Source of the DNA: Herbidospora galbida
GTDB lineage: Bacteria; Actinomycetota; Actinomycetes; Streptosporangiales; Streptosporangiaceae
DNA: 64,000 bases
Assembly (NCBI RefSeq): GCF_005233835.1
Contig: NZ_SZQA01000033.1
Location: 46,448 to 110,447, forward strand
Direction: 5' to 3'
Each line of letters begins with the position of its first letter. The stretch's first letter is position 1. Both the position numbers and the translations under genes were made by a program. The notes under the pieces are model-generated. The model was not told the DNA's origin. It was given only the letters and a program-made list of their open reading frames with translations, and did not search any database. Below, one piece after another: positions 39,098 through 48,496 of this stretch.

Positions 39098-39988
39098 CTA
39101 TCGATTCCAGGGCCAAGCACTCGGATCAACGTCAGACGGCCAGTTGTACGGGTTGTGGTTGGTGCTGGTGACGTGACCGCCTTCGTCATAGGTGACGATG
39201 CCCAGGCCGACGCCGTCACCTGAGGAGACGGGCCTGCTGGGTGGACGGTCCGGTGGTCGTGGTTCCGGCCGTGGGCCGGGAGGAGGCTCTTCCGGCGGCG
39301 GCGGCTCGGGCTCGAATTCCGGTGTGGGAATACCAGGCCCGCCACGGTCCAGGCAGCGCACCAGGTGGGCCCGCAAGTAGACGTGGGCGACCGCGTCCGG
39401 CGCCGGGGTGTTGGGGTTGACGACGGTCAGCGCGACCGAGATGGTCGTCCCCTTCTCCAGCGTCTCTTGCCAGGTGACCATCGTGGTCATGTCGTCGATG
39501 ATGTCGACGCTCTGGGTGATGACGTCGCGGATACCGCAGTCCTCACCGTCGATCTCCAGGGAGATCATCCGGATGATCGGCTTGTCGGTCACCGACTCGA
39601 CCGGCAGCCAGTCGGCCTTGGCGGTGAAGACCCAGAAGCCGGTCTGAGGGATCCGGTAGCCCGTGGTGATCGCACCGTTGTGGGTGTCTTCGCTGGCGGT
39701 CAGCGTCGGCCGGAAGTACTCATTGGCCTCGATCTGTGCGACCTCGTGGATGCCCCGGTAGGCGATCATCGGCTGCGCGCGGGCCATCTGGCTGATGCGG
39801 TTGGCGACCGTGGTGTAGTTCGGCGTGCGCTCGGCGGGATCGTTGGTGGCGATCTGAGGACGGATCCCAATCGTCCGCTGGGTGGCCGAGATTTCGTCCT
39901 GGCTCTGGTTGAAGTGCAGAGCGAAGATCGGGTCGATCCAGTCCCTCTTGGTCGCCCAGGGACGCAGGGAATTGGGGTAGGAGGCCAT
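39098..39988 (-). CDS. Tail appendage protein, paralogue B
   Basis: The 296-residue protein begins MASYPNSLRPWATKRDWID and matches paralogue A segment by segment: NQSQDEISATQRTIGI, RTPNYTTVANRISQMAR, TGFWVFTAKADWLP and MISLEIDGEDCGIRD. A Pro/Glu-rich linker follows (about 225-260), then a short Trp-rich end (DPSAWPWNR). The two arose by tandem duplication. Confidence 0.8.
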   Translation of the reverse strand: MASYPNSLRPWATKRDWIDPIFALHFNQSQDEISATQRTIGIRPQIATNDPAERTPNYTTVANRISQMARAQPMIAYRGIHEVAQIEANEYFRPTLTASEDTHNGAITTGYRIPQTGFWVFTAKADWLPVESVTDKPIIRMISLEIDGEDCGIRDVITQSVDIIDDMTTMVTWQETLEKGTTISVALTVVNPNTPAPDAVAHVYLRAHLVRCLDRGGPGIPTPEFEPEPPPPEEPPPGPRPEPRPPDRPPSRPVSSGDGVGLGIVTYDEGGHVTSTNHNPYNWPSDVDPSAWPWNR

Positions 39989-41454
39989 CAGGTCACTCCG
40001 CCGACCGTCTCGATCGTCGCCGTCCCCATCACCGGGATCTCCCAGGGCTGGAGAACGATGTCGGCCACACCGGTCTGCGGGGAGTCGGCGCGGGCCATCA
40101 CCGGGATCGTCACGTTGACCACGCCGGGGATCGCGGCCAGCGCGCCGTACACCTCGCCCACCGAGATCCGGGACCCGAAGGCGTTGTCCGCACTGGCGAC
40201 GATCGTGTTGAGCTGGGTGCGAACCAACGTCTCCACGACGCTGCGCCGGTAGGTCGGCGCGACGGTCAGCCGCATCGGCGTGGACACCGACCCGAAGTTG
40301 ACGCTGATGATCGTCGGCCCGGACACCGTCACCCGGGTCCCGGCGGCCGAGGCCGAGGCCAGCTGGTCGATGACCGACACCACCAGCTCATCAGCCGGGA
40401 CGGTTCGGCCGGGACCGGCGATGTAGACGATCACCGAGCTGGCCACCGACGAGATGGCGTTCGCCGCGACGACACCGGGAACGGTCAACGCGATCTTGGC
40501 GAAGTCCGCCGTGGTGACCGCACGCCCGTACGCGCTGTAGGCCAGCGCCGCGTTACGCCGGATCTCCTCGATACTCTCCCTGTCGGCGCCGCCGTCCAAC
40601 GCGGTCACCATCGGCTTGCCCGCCGAGTCGACCTGAATGGTCACGCCACTGACGGGCGAGGAGATGACCGGCAGCGAACCGGCCGGAAGATTACCCGCGC
40701 CGCCCAGGCCGACGCGATAGGTCGCATAGATCTTGGCACCCAGCGGCGGGACGGCGCCGGTGACGCCGTCACCAAAACTGATGATCGTCGCGCCGGAGGC
40801 GTCCGGACGGGAGGTGAAGACCAGGTCGCTTCCGGAGGCGTAGGTCAGCCGGGGAATCCACAGCCACTCCAGGTCGGCGTGTTCGTCCTGCACGTAGATG
40901 CGGACCGACCCATGGAGGATGCGCTGCTGGGGGATGACGATGCGCTGCGCCTGCTGGCCGGTGCTCATGCCGATTTCGGCCTTGACCACGGTCCGGCCCT
41001 CGACGATGTCGACGTCCAGCTCCGCGCCGTCAGCGGGGACGGTCACCGTCTCGACCGTCTCGTAGTAGATCGGCTGGTCAATGGCGTCGATGTAGTCGGA
41101 CACGAACACGGTCCCGGCCGGAATCTCGACCTCGGGACCGCCAGGATCGGACACCAGCGTGATCTGTCCTTGCGCTGGCACCGGGCCGTGCGGGATGTAG
41201 CCCAACATCTCGGCGAGCAACAACACATTGGTCAATGTCGAGGCGGTCGGCAGGAACGATTCCCGCAGCAACCGGTCGATTCCATAGTTGTTGAGGTCGG
41301 CCGTGTGGGCGAACAGCTCGGCCATGACGACGCCGAAATCGGCCTCTGACCGGGAGGTCCATTCCGGAATCAGCCGTTCAGCACGCCGGAGGACGTCCGC
41401 CCGGATATCGGCGTAGTCGGCCGCCGTATAGTCGACCGGAATAAGATCAGCCAC
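39988..41454 (-). CDS. Baseplate J-like protein
   Basis: The 488-residue protein follows the P2 gpJ/Mu gp47 plan: an N-terminal helix with YADIRADVLRRAERLIPEW, SEADFGVVMAELFAHTAD, LAEMLGYIPHGPVPAQG, and a C-terminal region RRNAALAYSAYGRAVTTADF typical of the family. It forms the baseplate wedge with the gp25-like protein encoded directly before it. Confidence 0.92.
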   Translation of the reverse strand: MADLIPVDYTAADYADIRADVLRRAERLIPEWTSRSEADFGVVMAELFAHTADLNNYGIDRLLRESFLPTASTLTNVLLLAEMLGYIPHGPVPAQGQITLVSDPGGPEVEIPAGTVFVSDYIDAIDQPIYYETVETVTVPADGAELDVDIVEGRTVVKAEIGMSTGQQAQRIVIPQQRILHGSVRIYVQDEHADLEWLWIPRLTYASGSDLVFTSRPDASGATIISFGDGVTGAVPPLGAKIYATYRVGLGGAGNLPAGSLPVISSPVSGVTIQVDSAGKPMVTALDGGADRESIEEIRRNAALAYSAYGRAVTTADFAKIALTVPGVVAANAISSVASSVIVYIAGPGRTVPADELVVSVIDQLASASAAGTRVTVSGPTIISVNFGSVSTPMRLTVAPTYRRSVVETLVRTQLNTIVASADNAFGSRISVGEVYGALAAIPGVVNVTIPVMARADSPQTGVADIVLQPWEIPVMGTATIETVGGVT

Positions 41455-41872
41455 GAATTACCTCGCGCTCGATACCACGCGGGCCGAACGAGGCGACATG
41501 CACATAACGCGCACGTGACGTCGGGGCGGACGGGTCGTCCGTACGCTCATACTTGACGTCGACGATCGCCGTCTTACCGGTGTCGTCATGTTCGGGAACA
41601 ACCGCGATCACATTCAATCCGGGTTCCCACATCGCCGTCTGCTCCTCGGTCAGGCCACGAAGCTCAACGGCGACTAAGGTCGCATCCGGTTCGAAAACAT
41701 ACGACGCGGCGGGGACGCCGAATTGCGGCAGCATCACACGCTCGGTCGGCTCCGTGCCGACAATGCTGGTCAGACGCTGAATGATCTGACGATGCACCTG
41801 ACGTGTCGCGGCGACGCCCCCGTCCGCGCCGAATCGGAAAGGCAGATCGATCGCGATGGGAGTGGCCGTCAC
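41447..41872 (-). CDS. Baseplate wedge protein, gpW/gp25 family
   Basis: The 141-residue protein has the gp25 signature: an N-terminal strand IDLPFRFGADGG, TRQVHRQIIQRLTSI, RVMLPQFGVPAASYVFEPD. It is lysozyme-like in fold but without lytic residues. It is the conserved seed of contractile-tail baseplates and precedes gpJ, as in P2 and T4-type systems. Confidence 0.92.
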   Translation of the reverse strand: MTATPIAIDLPFRFGADGGVAATRQVHRQIIQRLTSIVGTEPTERVMLPQFGVPAASYVFEPDATLVAVELRGLTEEQTAMWEPGLNVIAVVPEHDDTGKTAIVDVKYERTDDPSAPTSRARYVHVASFGPRGIEREVIRG

Positions 41873-42132
41873 AGTTCCCGCGCCTTCTTGCCCCGGGCCA
41901 GCTCATCGGCAATGGCTTGCCCAAAGGCGGCGGGGTCGACGTTCCCAAAATGAATCGTCGCCGCATTCTCGGGAGGACTGGCTAGAATCAGCTCATTCTC
42001 CAGCTCGCGGATACGTTCATGGGCAGCACGAAGTCGCGCTTCCGAGATAACCAGCTGATCTTGCGCAGCCGTTCGGAAGTCACGATTGGCTTCCACCAGC
42101 CTCCGCAAATGCTGGATTTCCTCAAGTGTCAC
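41869..42132 (-). CDS. Small coiled-coil protein
   Basis: The 87-residue protein starting MTLEEIQHLRRLVEANRDFR is a long helix to about residue 52 (SEARLRAAHERIRELENELI), then a loop and short helix. GTG 42132 was preferred over an upstream TTG at 42147. Lying among the baseplate genes, it may be a minor baseplate part. Confidence 0.6.
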   Translation of the reverse strand: MTLEEIQHLRRLVEANRDFRTAAQDQLVISEARLRAAHERIRELENELILASPPENAATIHFGNVDPAAFGQAIADELARGKKAREL

Positions 42133-42151
42133 GAAACACCAAGCCAAATTG

Positions 42152-42182
42152 CCGACAATAATTAATTCAAGTGTATTGTCGG
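42152..42182. terminator. Weak hairpin upstream of the coiled-coil gene
   Basis: Nine-base arms CCGACAATA/TATTGTCGG around a 13-base AT-rich loop, in the 58-base gap between the spike and coiled-coil genes. It could attenuate transcription; the T run is weak. Confidence 0.45.
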
Positions 42183-42190
42183 GCGCCTAG

Positions 42191-42910
42191 TTATTCTGTG
42201 TTCGTGCTCTTCGGCCCGTAAAGTCTATTCTCCAGCAGCTCAACGCGGATCGAGAGGTCGTGAACGGCCTCCCACAGAACGCTGACAAGGGCTTGAGGAT
42301 CCAGATTGTCGCCCGATCGGAATTCCTCGGGAAGCTGTTCGAGCAGTGGTCCCATATGGTCCCGCTGATCAGCGGAATACTCGGGAACGTATTTCCAGAC
42401 CTTCACCGGCGCGTTCTTGATGACTTGGAACGGATCGAAGTCGTGATCGCGGATATCGTGCTTCAGACTCACCGAAGAGGCGATTTCATGAACGGTCGCC
42501 ACGCACGGAACATAGCCGGAGGCATCCTTGCCCATGCAATGGACCTTGCCGCCGGACATGACCACGCTGCTGGTGTTTCCGCTCATGTACGCTGTGTCGT
42601 TCTCGGCCCGGACGGTCACCGGCCCGACCGGATGGGTGAGGTCGACGAAATCCGTGGCGTTGCGCAGGTGGGCGCGCTTTTTGTCCCACGGGACGTGGTA
42701 GACCATGTGCCGGGTGTCGCCGTCCAGGCAGCGGACCCAGACGCGGTCCCCGACCTTGAAGACCGACACGGCCAGGGAGTCGGGCTCGACCCAGTCGGTG
42801 ACCTCTTCGCCCATCATCCTCGGGATGCGGATCTTGAGCCGGTCACGCTGCTCGGGGTCGTTGGTCGACATGACGATGCCCCAGTGGGAGCCTTCGCGTA
42901 GTTTCGTCAT
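42191..42910 (-). CDS. Baseplate spike, gpV-like, with S74-style C-terminal coiled coil
   Basis: The 239-residue protein has an OB-fold like T4 gp5/P2 gpV: HWGIVMSTNDPEQRDRLKIR, IPRMMG, VSVFKVGDRVWVRCLDGD. The C-terminal segment ALVSVLWEAVHDLSIRVELL looks like the coiled coil that ends S74-type chaperone domains. ATG 42910 overlaps the gpD stop. A trimeric spike capping the hub is expected. Confidence 0.85.
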   Translation of the reverse strand: MTKLREGSHWGIVMSTNDPEQRDRLKIRIPRMMGEEVTDWVEPDSLAVSVFKVGDRVWVRCLDGDTRHMVYHVPWDKKRAHLRNATDFVDLTHPVGPVTVRAENDTAYMSGNTSSVVMSGGKVHCMGKDASGYVPCVATVHEIASSVSLKHDIRDHDFDPFQVIKNAPVKVWKYVPEYSADQRDHMGPLLEQLPEEFRSGDNLDPQALVSVLWEAVHDLSIRVELLENRLYGPKSTNTE

Positions 42911-44052
42911 AGTGTGATGTCCTGCATCGATGCGGCCTTCCAGCCGTCCGAACCGGGGACGCATTTCTGGTTGAGGCGGGGCATGGTGGTGTCGGAGGTG
43001 GCGTAGTCCTCGCGGGCGTTGCGGGCGAGCTTGACGTCGGTGAGGAACATGGAGTTGCCCACGGCGGCCGAGCCGTAGGAACGCAGCCGGTGGTCGGCCG
43101 CGACGATCATCCAGACTCCGTGCGCGTCCTTGGGGACGGCGCGGCCCTTGATCTTGATGGGCTGGCCGGGGGTCAGGATGATGTCACCGGCGAGCGTGGC
43201 GCTGGCCCCGACCCATTCCGAGGTCGAGATGGTGTGCGCGTCGAGCTGGTAGTTGAGGTCTTCCATGTTGTCGGCGCGGGTGTAGCCCAGCACGTCGTGC
43301 CGGGCCTTACTGTCGTCGGCGTTCTTGCTCTTGATCATCTTTCCGGTCTGGTGGTCGACGCCGTGGATCGCCCGCCGGTACTGCCGTCCCTGCTGGGGCA
43401 TGTCGGCGCCGACGTCGGCCTGGAACCGCAGCACGTCAGTGGGCAGGTTCGGGTCCTTGTGCACGTCGTATTCCGGCATCACGATGCCCTTACCGGCGCT
43501 CCACGCGGCGACGTCGACGAAATAGAGGACGGCGTTTTCGACCCAGAACTTCCGGCCGGACTCCTTGGCGCGGCGGGTGAGGAACGCCATGTCGCTCTCG
43601 CCGTCCTGGAGCAGCCACTCGTGGACCTTGGACGTCTTGTGCACCACGCTGGACAGGCCGTACTGCTTGGCGATCTCGCGGGCGATGGCTGAGTCGGACA
43701 TCTTGAGCCACGTCTTGCGCCGCTGGTCGGTCAGCAGGTGCCCGGTCCCCACCATCAGGTAGTTGATTTCCACGTTGCCGTTACGGTCCGGCGCGCTGGA
43801 ATCGAATTGCGGGTGGTGGATATAGCCGAACCAGGTCTCATTGCCGGTCGGCTTGGTTCCCCAGTTCACCTGAATTAAGGAATCCTCTTTGAGGATCTTG
43901 GGGTTCTTCACCTGATGGTAGGCATGGTGGACGCGCGCCGACATGATGGTGTTCTCACCGAGGCGCTGCTGTACCCGCAGATCCATCGGCCCGGGATTGA
44001 TGATCCTGCCCTGCGCGTCCCGCAGCTCGAAAAATACCCTACGCCAATACAT
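42907..44052 (-). CDS. Baseplate hub, late control gene D family
   Basis: The 381-residue protein resembles gpD/gp27: MDLRVQQRLGENTIMSARVH, DSAIAREIAKQYGLSSVVHK, EWLLQDGESDMAFLTRRAKE and GRKFWVENAVLYFVD, which is the conserved hub core. It joins the tail tube to the spike. The N-terminal 14 codons overlap the LysM gene. Confidence 0.9.
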   Translation of the reverse strand: MYWRRVFFELRDAQGRIINPGPMDLRVQQRLGENTIMSARVHHAYHQVKNPKILKEDSLIQVNWGTKPTGNETWFGYIHHPQFDSSAPDRNGNVEINYLMVGTGHLLTDQRRKTWLKMSDSAIAREIAKQYGLSSVVHKTSKVHEWLLQDGESDMAFLTRRAKESGRKFWVENAVLYFVDVAAWSAGKGIVMPEYDVHKDPNLPTDVLRFQADVGADMPQQGRQYRRAIHGVDHQTGKMIKSKNADDSKARHDVLGYTRADNMEDLNYQLDAHTISTSEWVGASATLAGDIILTPGQPIKIKGRAVPKDAHGVWMIVAADHRLRSYGSAAVGNSMFLTDVKLARNAREDYATSDTTMPRLNQKCVPGSDGWKAASMQDITL

Positions 44053-44308
44053 ATGGCAGCCGGATGACTTGGCCCGGACGGATGTCGAACGGGTCGAGGA
44101 TTTCGGGATTGGCGTCGAGGATCATCCACCAAAGGGTGACGTCCTTCAGGTACTCCGACGCCAGCGTGTCCCACCGGTCCTTCTCCGACATCTGGTGGAA
44201 CGTGAACCGGATGACGCCTTCCGGCGGGGTGCGCAGATCCCGGCCGTACAGGATTCCCGGCCGGAAGGACGTCTTGACCGGCTGCATGTTCTCGTAACGC
44301 GATGCCAT
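44039..44308 (-). CDS. LysM-domain baseplate protein
   Basis: The 89-residue protein is essentially one LysM-like fold: RWDTLASEYLKDVTLWWMIL, DANPEILDPFDIRPGQVIRL. Short LysM proteins link hub and wedge in contractile injection systems. Its place between the tube initiator and gpD fits that role. Confidence 0.88.
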   Translation of the reverse strand: MASRYENMQPVKTSFRPGILYGRDLRTPPEGVIRFTFHQMSEKDRWDTLASEYLKDVTLWWMILDANPEILDPFDIRPGQVIRLPYVLA

Positions 44309-44310
44309 GG

Positions 44311-44988
44311 TCAGTCCCTCCGGGTCCGGAGAATGAAGAGGTCGTCGAGAATTCCGCCCGGATTACTCTGAACTCCCGGCTGGAGAACACCGCCGCCACC
44401 GGTGTCCACACCTGCGCCATTGAAAACCGTTTTCGGCATGAGCTTGATGCCGACGTCCAGCTGGGCGCGAATCGGAACCTGGGCGTAATTGAAAATGGTG
44501 TAGTTCATCGACAGGGACTCGATGACGCCGAAGAACTTCAAAGGGCTCGTCGTGGCCAGCACGATGTCCACCGGCGCGAAAAGCATGATGCCCGTCGTCG
44601 ACCCGGACAGGGTTCCGCCGGAAACCGTCTCGTACAATCCGACGACGGCTTTGGCCACTTCCATGTCAATCTCGACACCCTTGGGAATGGATCCCTCGTA
44701 CACCTCATAGGTGCGGTCGAACAGCAGACTCAGGTTCAGATGCTGATTCGGGAGAACACGCATCCGTCCCTGGTCCCGCTGGTCCCACGCGTTCATGATG
44801 TTGAACGACAGATTGGTTTCCAGCCCATAGGAAGTCGACAGACCACCCGGGTTGAACAGAAAGTTGAGCTTGTACTTGCCGTCCTCGTTGCGGATATATC
44901 CGCGCCGAACGGTGATGCTGCGCCCATCGGGACCGATCGTGGCGGCCAACTTGGGGTGAATGGGGGGATTGGTTGACGGTGGCGCCAT
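44311..44988 (-). CDS. Tube initiator, CIS tube protein N-domain type
   Basis: The 225-residue protein has LNFLFNPGGLSTSYGLE with LLFDRTYEVYE and PLKFFGVIESLSMNYTIF, the pattern of contractile injection system tube-initiator proteins (T4 gp54-like role). It lies between the tape measure and the LysM protein. The Gly-rich C-terminus is probably flexible. Confidence 0.8.
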   Translation of the reverse strand: MAPPSTNPPIHPKLAATIGPDGRSITVRRGYIRNEDGKYKLNFLFNPGGLSTSYGLETNLSFNIMNAWDQRDQGRMRVLPNQHLNLSLLFDRTYEVYEGSIPKGVEIDMEVAKAVVGLYETVSGGTLSGSTTGIMLFAPVDIVLATTSPLKFFGVIESLSMNYTIFNYAQVPIRAQLDVGIKLMPKTVFNGAGVDTGGGGVLQPGVQSNPGGILDDLFILRTRRD

Positions 44989-47900
44989 TACACGCCAGCC
45001 TGAATCTTGCGGTGCACGGTAATCCTGTCGAGCTCTTCGAAGAAACGCGCGGCCAGCGCCTTCCCGGCCTGTTCGTCAACGCCGGGGCCTAGCTGGATCT
45101 GCACGCTGCCGGGGCCGAAAACGATGCCGCCACCGCCGGTGGCGGCCGAGGTCGGGACGTTCTCCCGCAGCAGCGCGTCGCGGATGGTTTCGGCCTGCTT
45201 GGCGGGCACGACCATCTCGCCCTTATGGACGACCGCCGGTTGATCAGCGGGGACGTCCCAGGCGCCCTTGTCGTACCAGCCAACCTGCTGGCTGTGGCCC
45301 CAGGCCTTGACCGGGTTGCCGTAGCGGTCGCCGATGTAACCCAGGCCCCATTTGATCTGGGTGGCCGGGTTGGTCCGCCAGTCGGATCCGGCGCTGGCCA
45401 TCTTGTCGGCGGGCAGCGACTGCGGGATGCCGTAAGCGCCCGACGACTTGTTCTTGGCCAGGTGGTTCCAGTTGGACTCGCGCTCCCACAGCTTGTCCAG
45501 AGCGGTCCATTCGCCGTCGTCCCAGCCCCGGGCGGCGGCCATCCGCTTGCCCAGGGCCCGGTTCGCCGACCTGCTGGTGTTCTTCGGCTGGGGGTTCCTG
45601 CCCTTGGTCTTCTTGCTCTTGTTGTTCTTGTTGGCCGATGCGACCCATCCGGCGCCGCCGGTGTCCGGTGCGCTGACGGACTTGTCGCCCTCGATCGCGA
45701 CACCGCGCACGGCAGGCCCGTCGTCCCGGGAGGATCCTTCACCCGAGCCGGATGAGGCGATGTCATCGCCGAGCAGCCCGATGAGGACGTCCAGCTCACT
45801 GGACCAGCCGCCCATGCTTCCGGCCAGACCTTGCAGACCTCCCGCTGTGCCGGGACCGCCGGAGCTTCCGCTGCCATCGGCCGTACCAGCCGCAGAGGAA
45901 TCGGCCGAACCGGTCGAGCCGGTCGACACGCCCCGGGGCCCGGCAGAGGAGTTGTCCCACACGTCATCACCGAGAGACGTCTCACCGCCGCCGCCACCGA
46001 GGAACCGGCGGGCGCGGAACGCCTTGGACGGCATGCCCTTGACGGTCTGGATACGCGAGCCGGTGCGCGGGGCGTGAACGTATCCGTCGCCCAGCCACAT
46101 CACCACGTGAGATCCACCGGAGCTGAAGATGAGGTCGCCCGGCTGAACATTCTTCAGCGGAACGTCGCGCCCGTTCTTATTCCGCATCTGCGTCCACGTG
46201 GTGCGGCTGATGTCAATTCCAGCACCCTGCCAGTACGCATATTGCATAAGTGACGAGCAGTCAAAGCCGAAAATGTCCTTGCCCTGCTCGATTCCGTAGC
46301 TGGGGCCCTTCTTGCCTCCGCCACCCCACGAATAAGGGAGACCCTTCTGGGAAAGCGCAGCCGCGATGACAGCACTAGCGCTTCCGCGTGCTGTCTCGGT
46401 GTTCTGCTTACCCTTGGCGTCCTTACCCTTGGTGTCTTTCTTACCGCCGGGCTTCTGGCCGTCCTTCTTCGGCGGGACGATCGGCCCGGTCACCTTGGGC
46501 ACGTTCAGAGGGGAAACCGACGACGGGGAGGCCGGGGTACCTCCCTGAGTTGTAGAATGCTGCTGCGACATCCCACCGACAGGGTCGCTGCCCGGTCCCG
46601 CCTGGAACCTGTTGAACGAATTCAACGCCTCGGTGCCGAACGTCTTCGGACGCTTGGCGATGTCCACGGGATCACCGAGCCACCAGCCGAGAATCGATTT
46701 ACCGGGATTGGACCAGAACTTGTCCCAGGCGCCGGACACCTCTCCCAGATCGCGGACGGGCCACCGGTCGATCAACTCCTTCCAGTGCTTGTTGCCGTCC
46801 GTCAGGAGTTCGTTCTGCTCCTTGAGCAGGCGAACGTATTCGGCCTGCAATTCCTTGTCCCAGCCACGTTCCTGGGCCGAGAGTTCCTTCTCGAAAGAAA
46901 GGTTGCTGTACTTGATGCCCATTCCGTCGAGGCGCTTTTTCGCCTCTTCGTGCATCGGCTTGGACGGGTCACCGGCGGCTTGCAGCCAGTATTCGGCCGT
47001 CAGGCCCTCGAAGCCCTGCTGCTGCATCTGGACGTAGGCGCGCATCGTCTCGGTGAGCGCTGCCTGTCCCTTGGCAGACAGATTGAACTGGCTCAGGTTG
47101 ACGAAGCCGGATTGGCCGCGCGCCATCGACGCCTGGAAATCCTCCGGCGTGATGCTGCTCGCCTTGTCGCCATAGGTGTGCTTCAGGAACCTCTTGGTGA
47201 ATTCACCCGTGCCGATGAACGACCCGTCCTCATTGAACAGGTCGCCCATGCCCAGGCCGATGGCCGTCTGCTGGTTGACCGGCGCGGTGAGGTAGCTGAT
47301 CGTCTCGGCCGAGTCTTCTGCGGTCATCCATGGGTTGGCCGTGGCCAGCGCACGCCAGGACCGGTCGAAGCTCTTGTCGCGAGGGTTGTCCAGGACGATG
47401 CCGCCGGAGACCTGAATACGTGCCATCTCGGCAGCCAGGGCATCTTGCGTTGAAAAGGCGCTCGCCGAGCGAGGGGCGCCGGGGTTGCCGAACGTCTGGT
47501 CGAGGAAGGCCTTGTTGCCCACCGCCGGATCACTGGTCCCCAGTCCGGCGCTATTGGCGGCGATCTCCATCAGATGCTGATTGACGCGCTGCTCGTTGCC
47601 GTATTGCGCCAAGACCTTGCCACCGGCCAGCATCCAGCTCGTGCCGGTCAGGGCCCGTGTCGACATGGCGCTGCTGGAAAATCCCGGAGACGACGGCGCT
47701 GACCCCGACGAGGCCGGAGGCATGCCGCCGTTACCACGGCCCCCGTATTGAGCACTTGGAGATGGCGGGGGAGTGGTGCCGGATCCTCCGGACGGTGGTG
47801 GTGGTGTGGACCCGCCGCTGGGGGTGCTACCGCCGGACGTGTTGTGGCCACCGTTGCTGCGACCTCCGTACTGTGAGCGGGGATTTACGCGGCTCCACCA

Positions 47901-48296
47901 GCTACCGCTCTTGCTTTTGCCCGAACCGCCAGCTGTCGTGCCTGGGAACGCGTGGTCCGTCCACGGGTCGTCCTCCTCAGGCCAAAGGCCCGGAAAGTCC
48001 CGATGGCCGCCGTTACCACGCCCCCCGTACTGCCAGGCGGAATGGGTTATGGACCCAACACCACCCGAGCGACCAGCCGCGAAGGTGGCCTTGCCGCCCT
48101 GAGCGGTGCTCTTGCCGAGCTGACTGGTGAGCGTGGTCAGCGCCTTGGTCAGCCCTTGCAGGTCCTTGGTGAGCGATCCGGAGATCACCCGGCCGAGGCT
48201 GGAGACACCGGAGTGCAGCACCTTCCAGCCGACCGCGCCACCGGCCGAGCCGGACATAGAGCCGCCGCCGAGGCTGCCGCTGAGGGCGACGCTCAA
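44988..48296 (-). CDS. Tape measure protein with NlpC/P60 and lytic transglycosylase domains
   Basis: The 1102-residue protein begins with a TTG coupled to the previous stop. Residues 89-190 carry three QYGGRxNGG repeats in a Gly/Ser linker, then a helical middle (210-560). An NlpC/P60 endopeptidase follows, with Cys near 677 in GFDCSSLMQYA and His near 729 in GSHVVMWLG. The C-terminal part has an SLT domain: Glu near 937 in LWERESNW, SGAYGIPQSLPADKMA, then a short motif HKGEMVVPAKQAETIRDALL. It sets tail length and should cut peptidoglycan during DNA entry. Confidence 0.92.
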   Translation of the reverse strand: MSVALSGSLGGGSMSGSAGGAVGWKVLHSGVSSLGRVISGSLTKDLQGLTKALTTLTSQLGKSTAQGGKATFAAGRSGGVGSITHSAWQYGGRGNGGHRDFPGLWPEEDDPWTDHAFPGTTAGGSGKSKSGSWWSRVNPRSQYGGRSNGGHNTSGGSTPSGGSTPPPPSGGSGTTPPPSPSAQYGGRGNGGMPPASSGSAPSSPGFSSSAMSTRALTGTSWMLAGGKVLAQYGNEQRVNQHLMEIAANSAGLGTSDPAVGNKAFLDQTFGNPGAPRSASAFSTQDALAAEMARIQVSGGIVLDNPRDKSFDRSWRALATANPWMTAEDSAETISYLTAPVNQQTAIGLGMGDLFNEDGSFIGTGEFTKRFLKHTYGDKASSITPEDFQASMARGQSGFVNLSQFNLSAKGQAALTETMRAYVQMQQQGFEGLTAEYWLQAAGDPSKPMHEEAKKRLDGMGIKYSNLSFEKELSAQERGWDKELQAEYVRLLKEQNELLTDGNKHWKELIDRWPVRDLGEVSGAWDKFWSNPGKSILGWWLGDPVDIAKRPKTFGTEALNSFNRFQAGPGSDPVGGMSQQHSTTQGGTPASPSSVSPLNVPKVTGPIVPPKKDGQKPGGKKDTKGKDAKGKQNTETARGSASAVIAAALSQKGLPYSWGGGGKKGPSYGIEQGKDIFGFDCSSLMQYAYWQGAGIDISRTTWTQMRNKNGRDVPLKNVQPGDLIFSSGGSHVVMWLGDGYVHAPRTGSRIQTVKGMPSKAFRARRFLGGGGGETSLGDDVWDNSSAGPRGVSTGSTGSADSSAAGTADGSGSSGGPGTAGGLQGLAGSMGGWSSELDVLIGLLGDDIASSGSGEGSSRDDGPAVRGVAIEGDKSVSAPDTGGAGWVASANKNNKSKKTKGRNPQPKNTSRSANRALGKRMAAARGWDDGEWTALDKLWERESNWNHLAKNKSSGAYGIPQSLPADKMASAGSDWRTNPATQIKWGLGYIGDRYGNPVKAWGHSQQVGWYDKGAWDVPADQPAVVHKGEMVVPAKQAETIRDALLRENVPTSAATGGGGIVFGPGSVQIQLGPGVDEQAGKALAARFFEELDRITVHRKIQAGV

Positions 48297-48496
48297 GAGG
48301 TCACCGGCCTTTCCAAACGCAGCCGCCAGGCGGCGGCGTCCAAGTAGAACTGGCGTTCACGCGGGGTCATCTCCCTCACGTCAGCCAGCCGCCACCCGTC
48401 GTAGAAATGGATCAACGTCTCGTAGGTGGCGTGCAAGGAGGGGTAATCAGGACTGAAACAGGGCGTCCAACGTGACGGTGATCTCCTTGGACTCAC
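48293..48496 (-). CDS. Second tail assembly chaperone reading frame
   Basis: This 67-codon frame (from GTG 48496) overlaps the previous gene by 50 bases and has no ribosome site. It lies between the chaperone and tape measure genes, where tail phages make a frameshifted chaperone. The genuine part probably begins after the previous stop: DYPSLHATYETLIHFYDGWR. It is best read as the C-terminal extension added by a +1 shift at TCC-TGA (48447-48452). Confidence 0.6.
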   Translation of the reverse strand: MSPRRSPSRWTPCFSPDYPSLHATYETLIHFYDGWRLADVREMTPRERQFYLDAAAWRLRLERPVTS

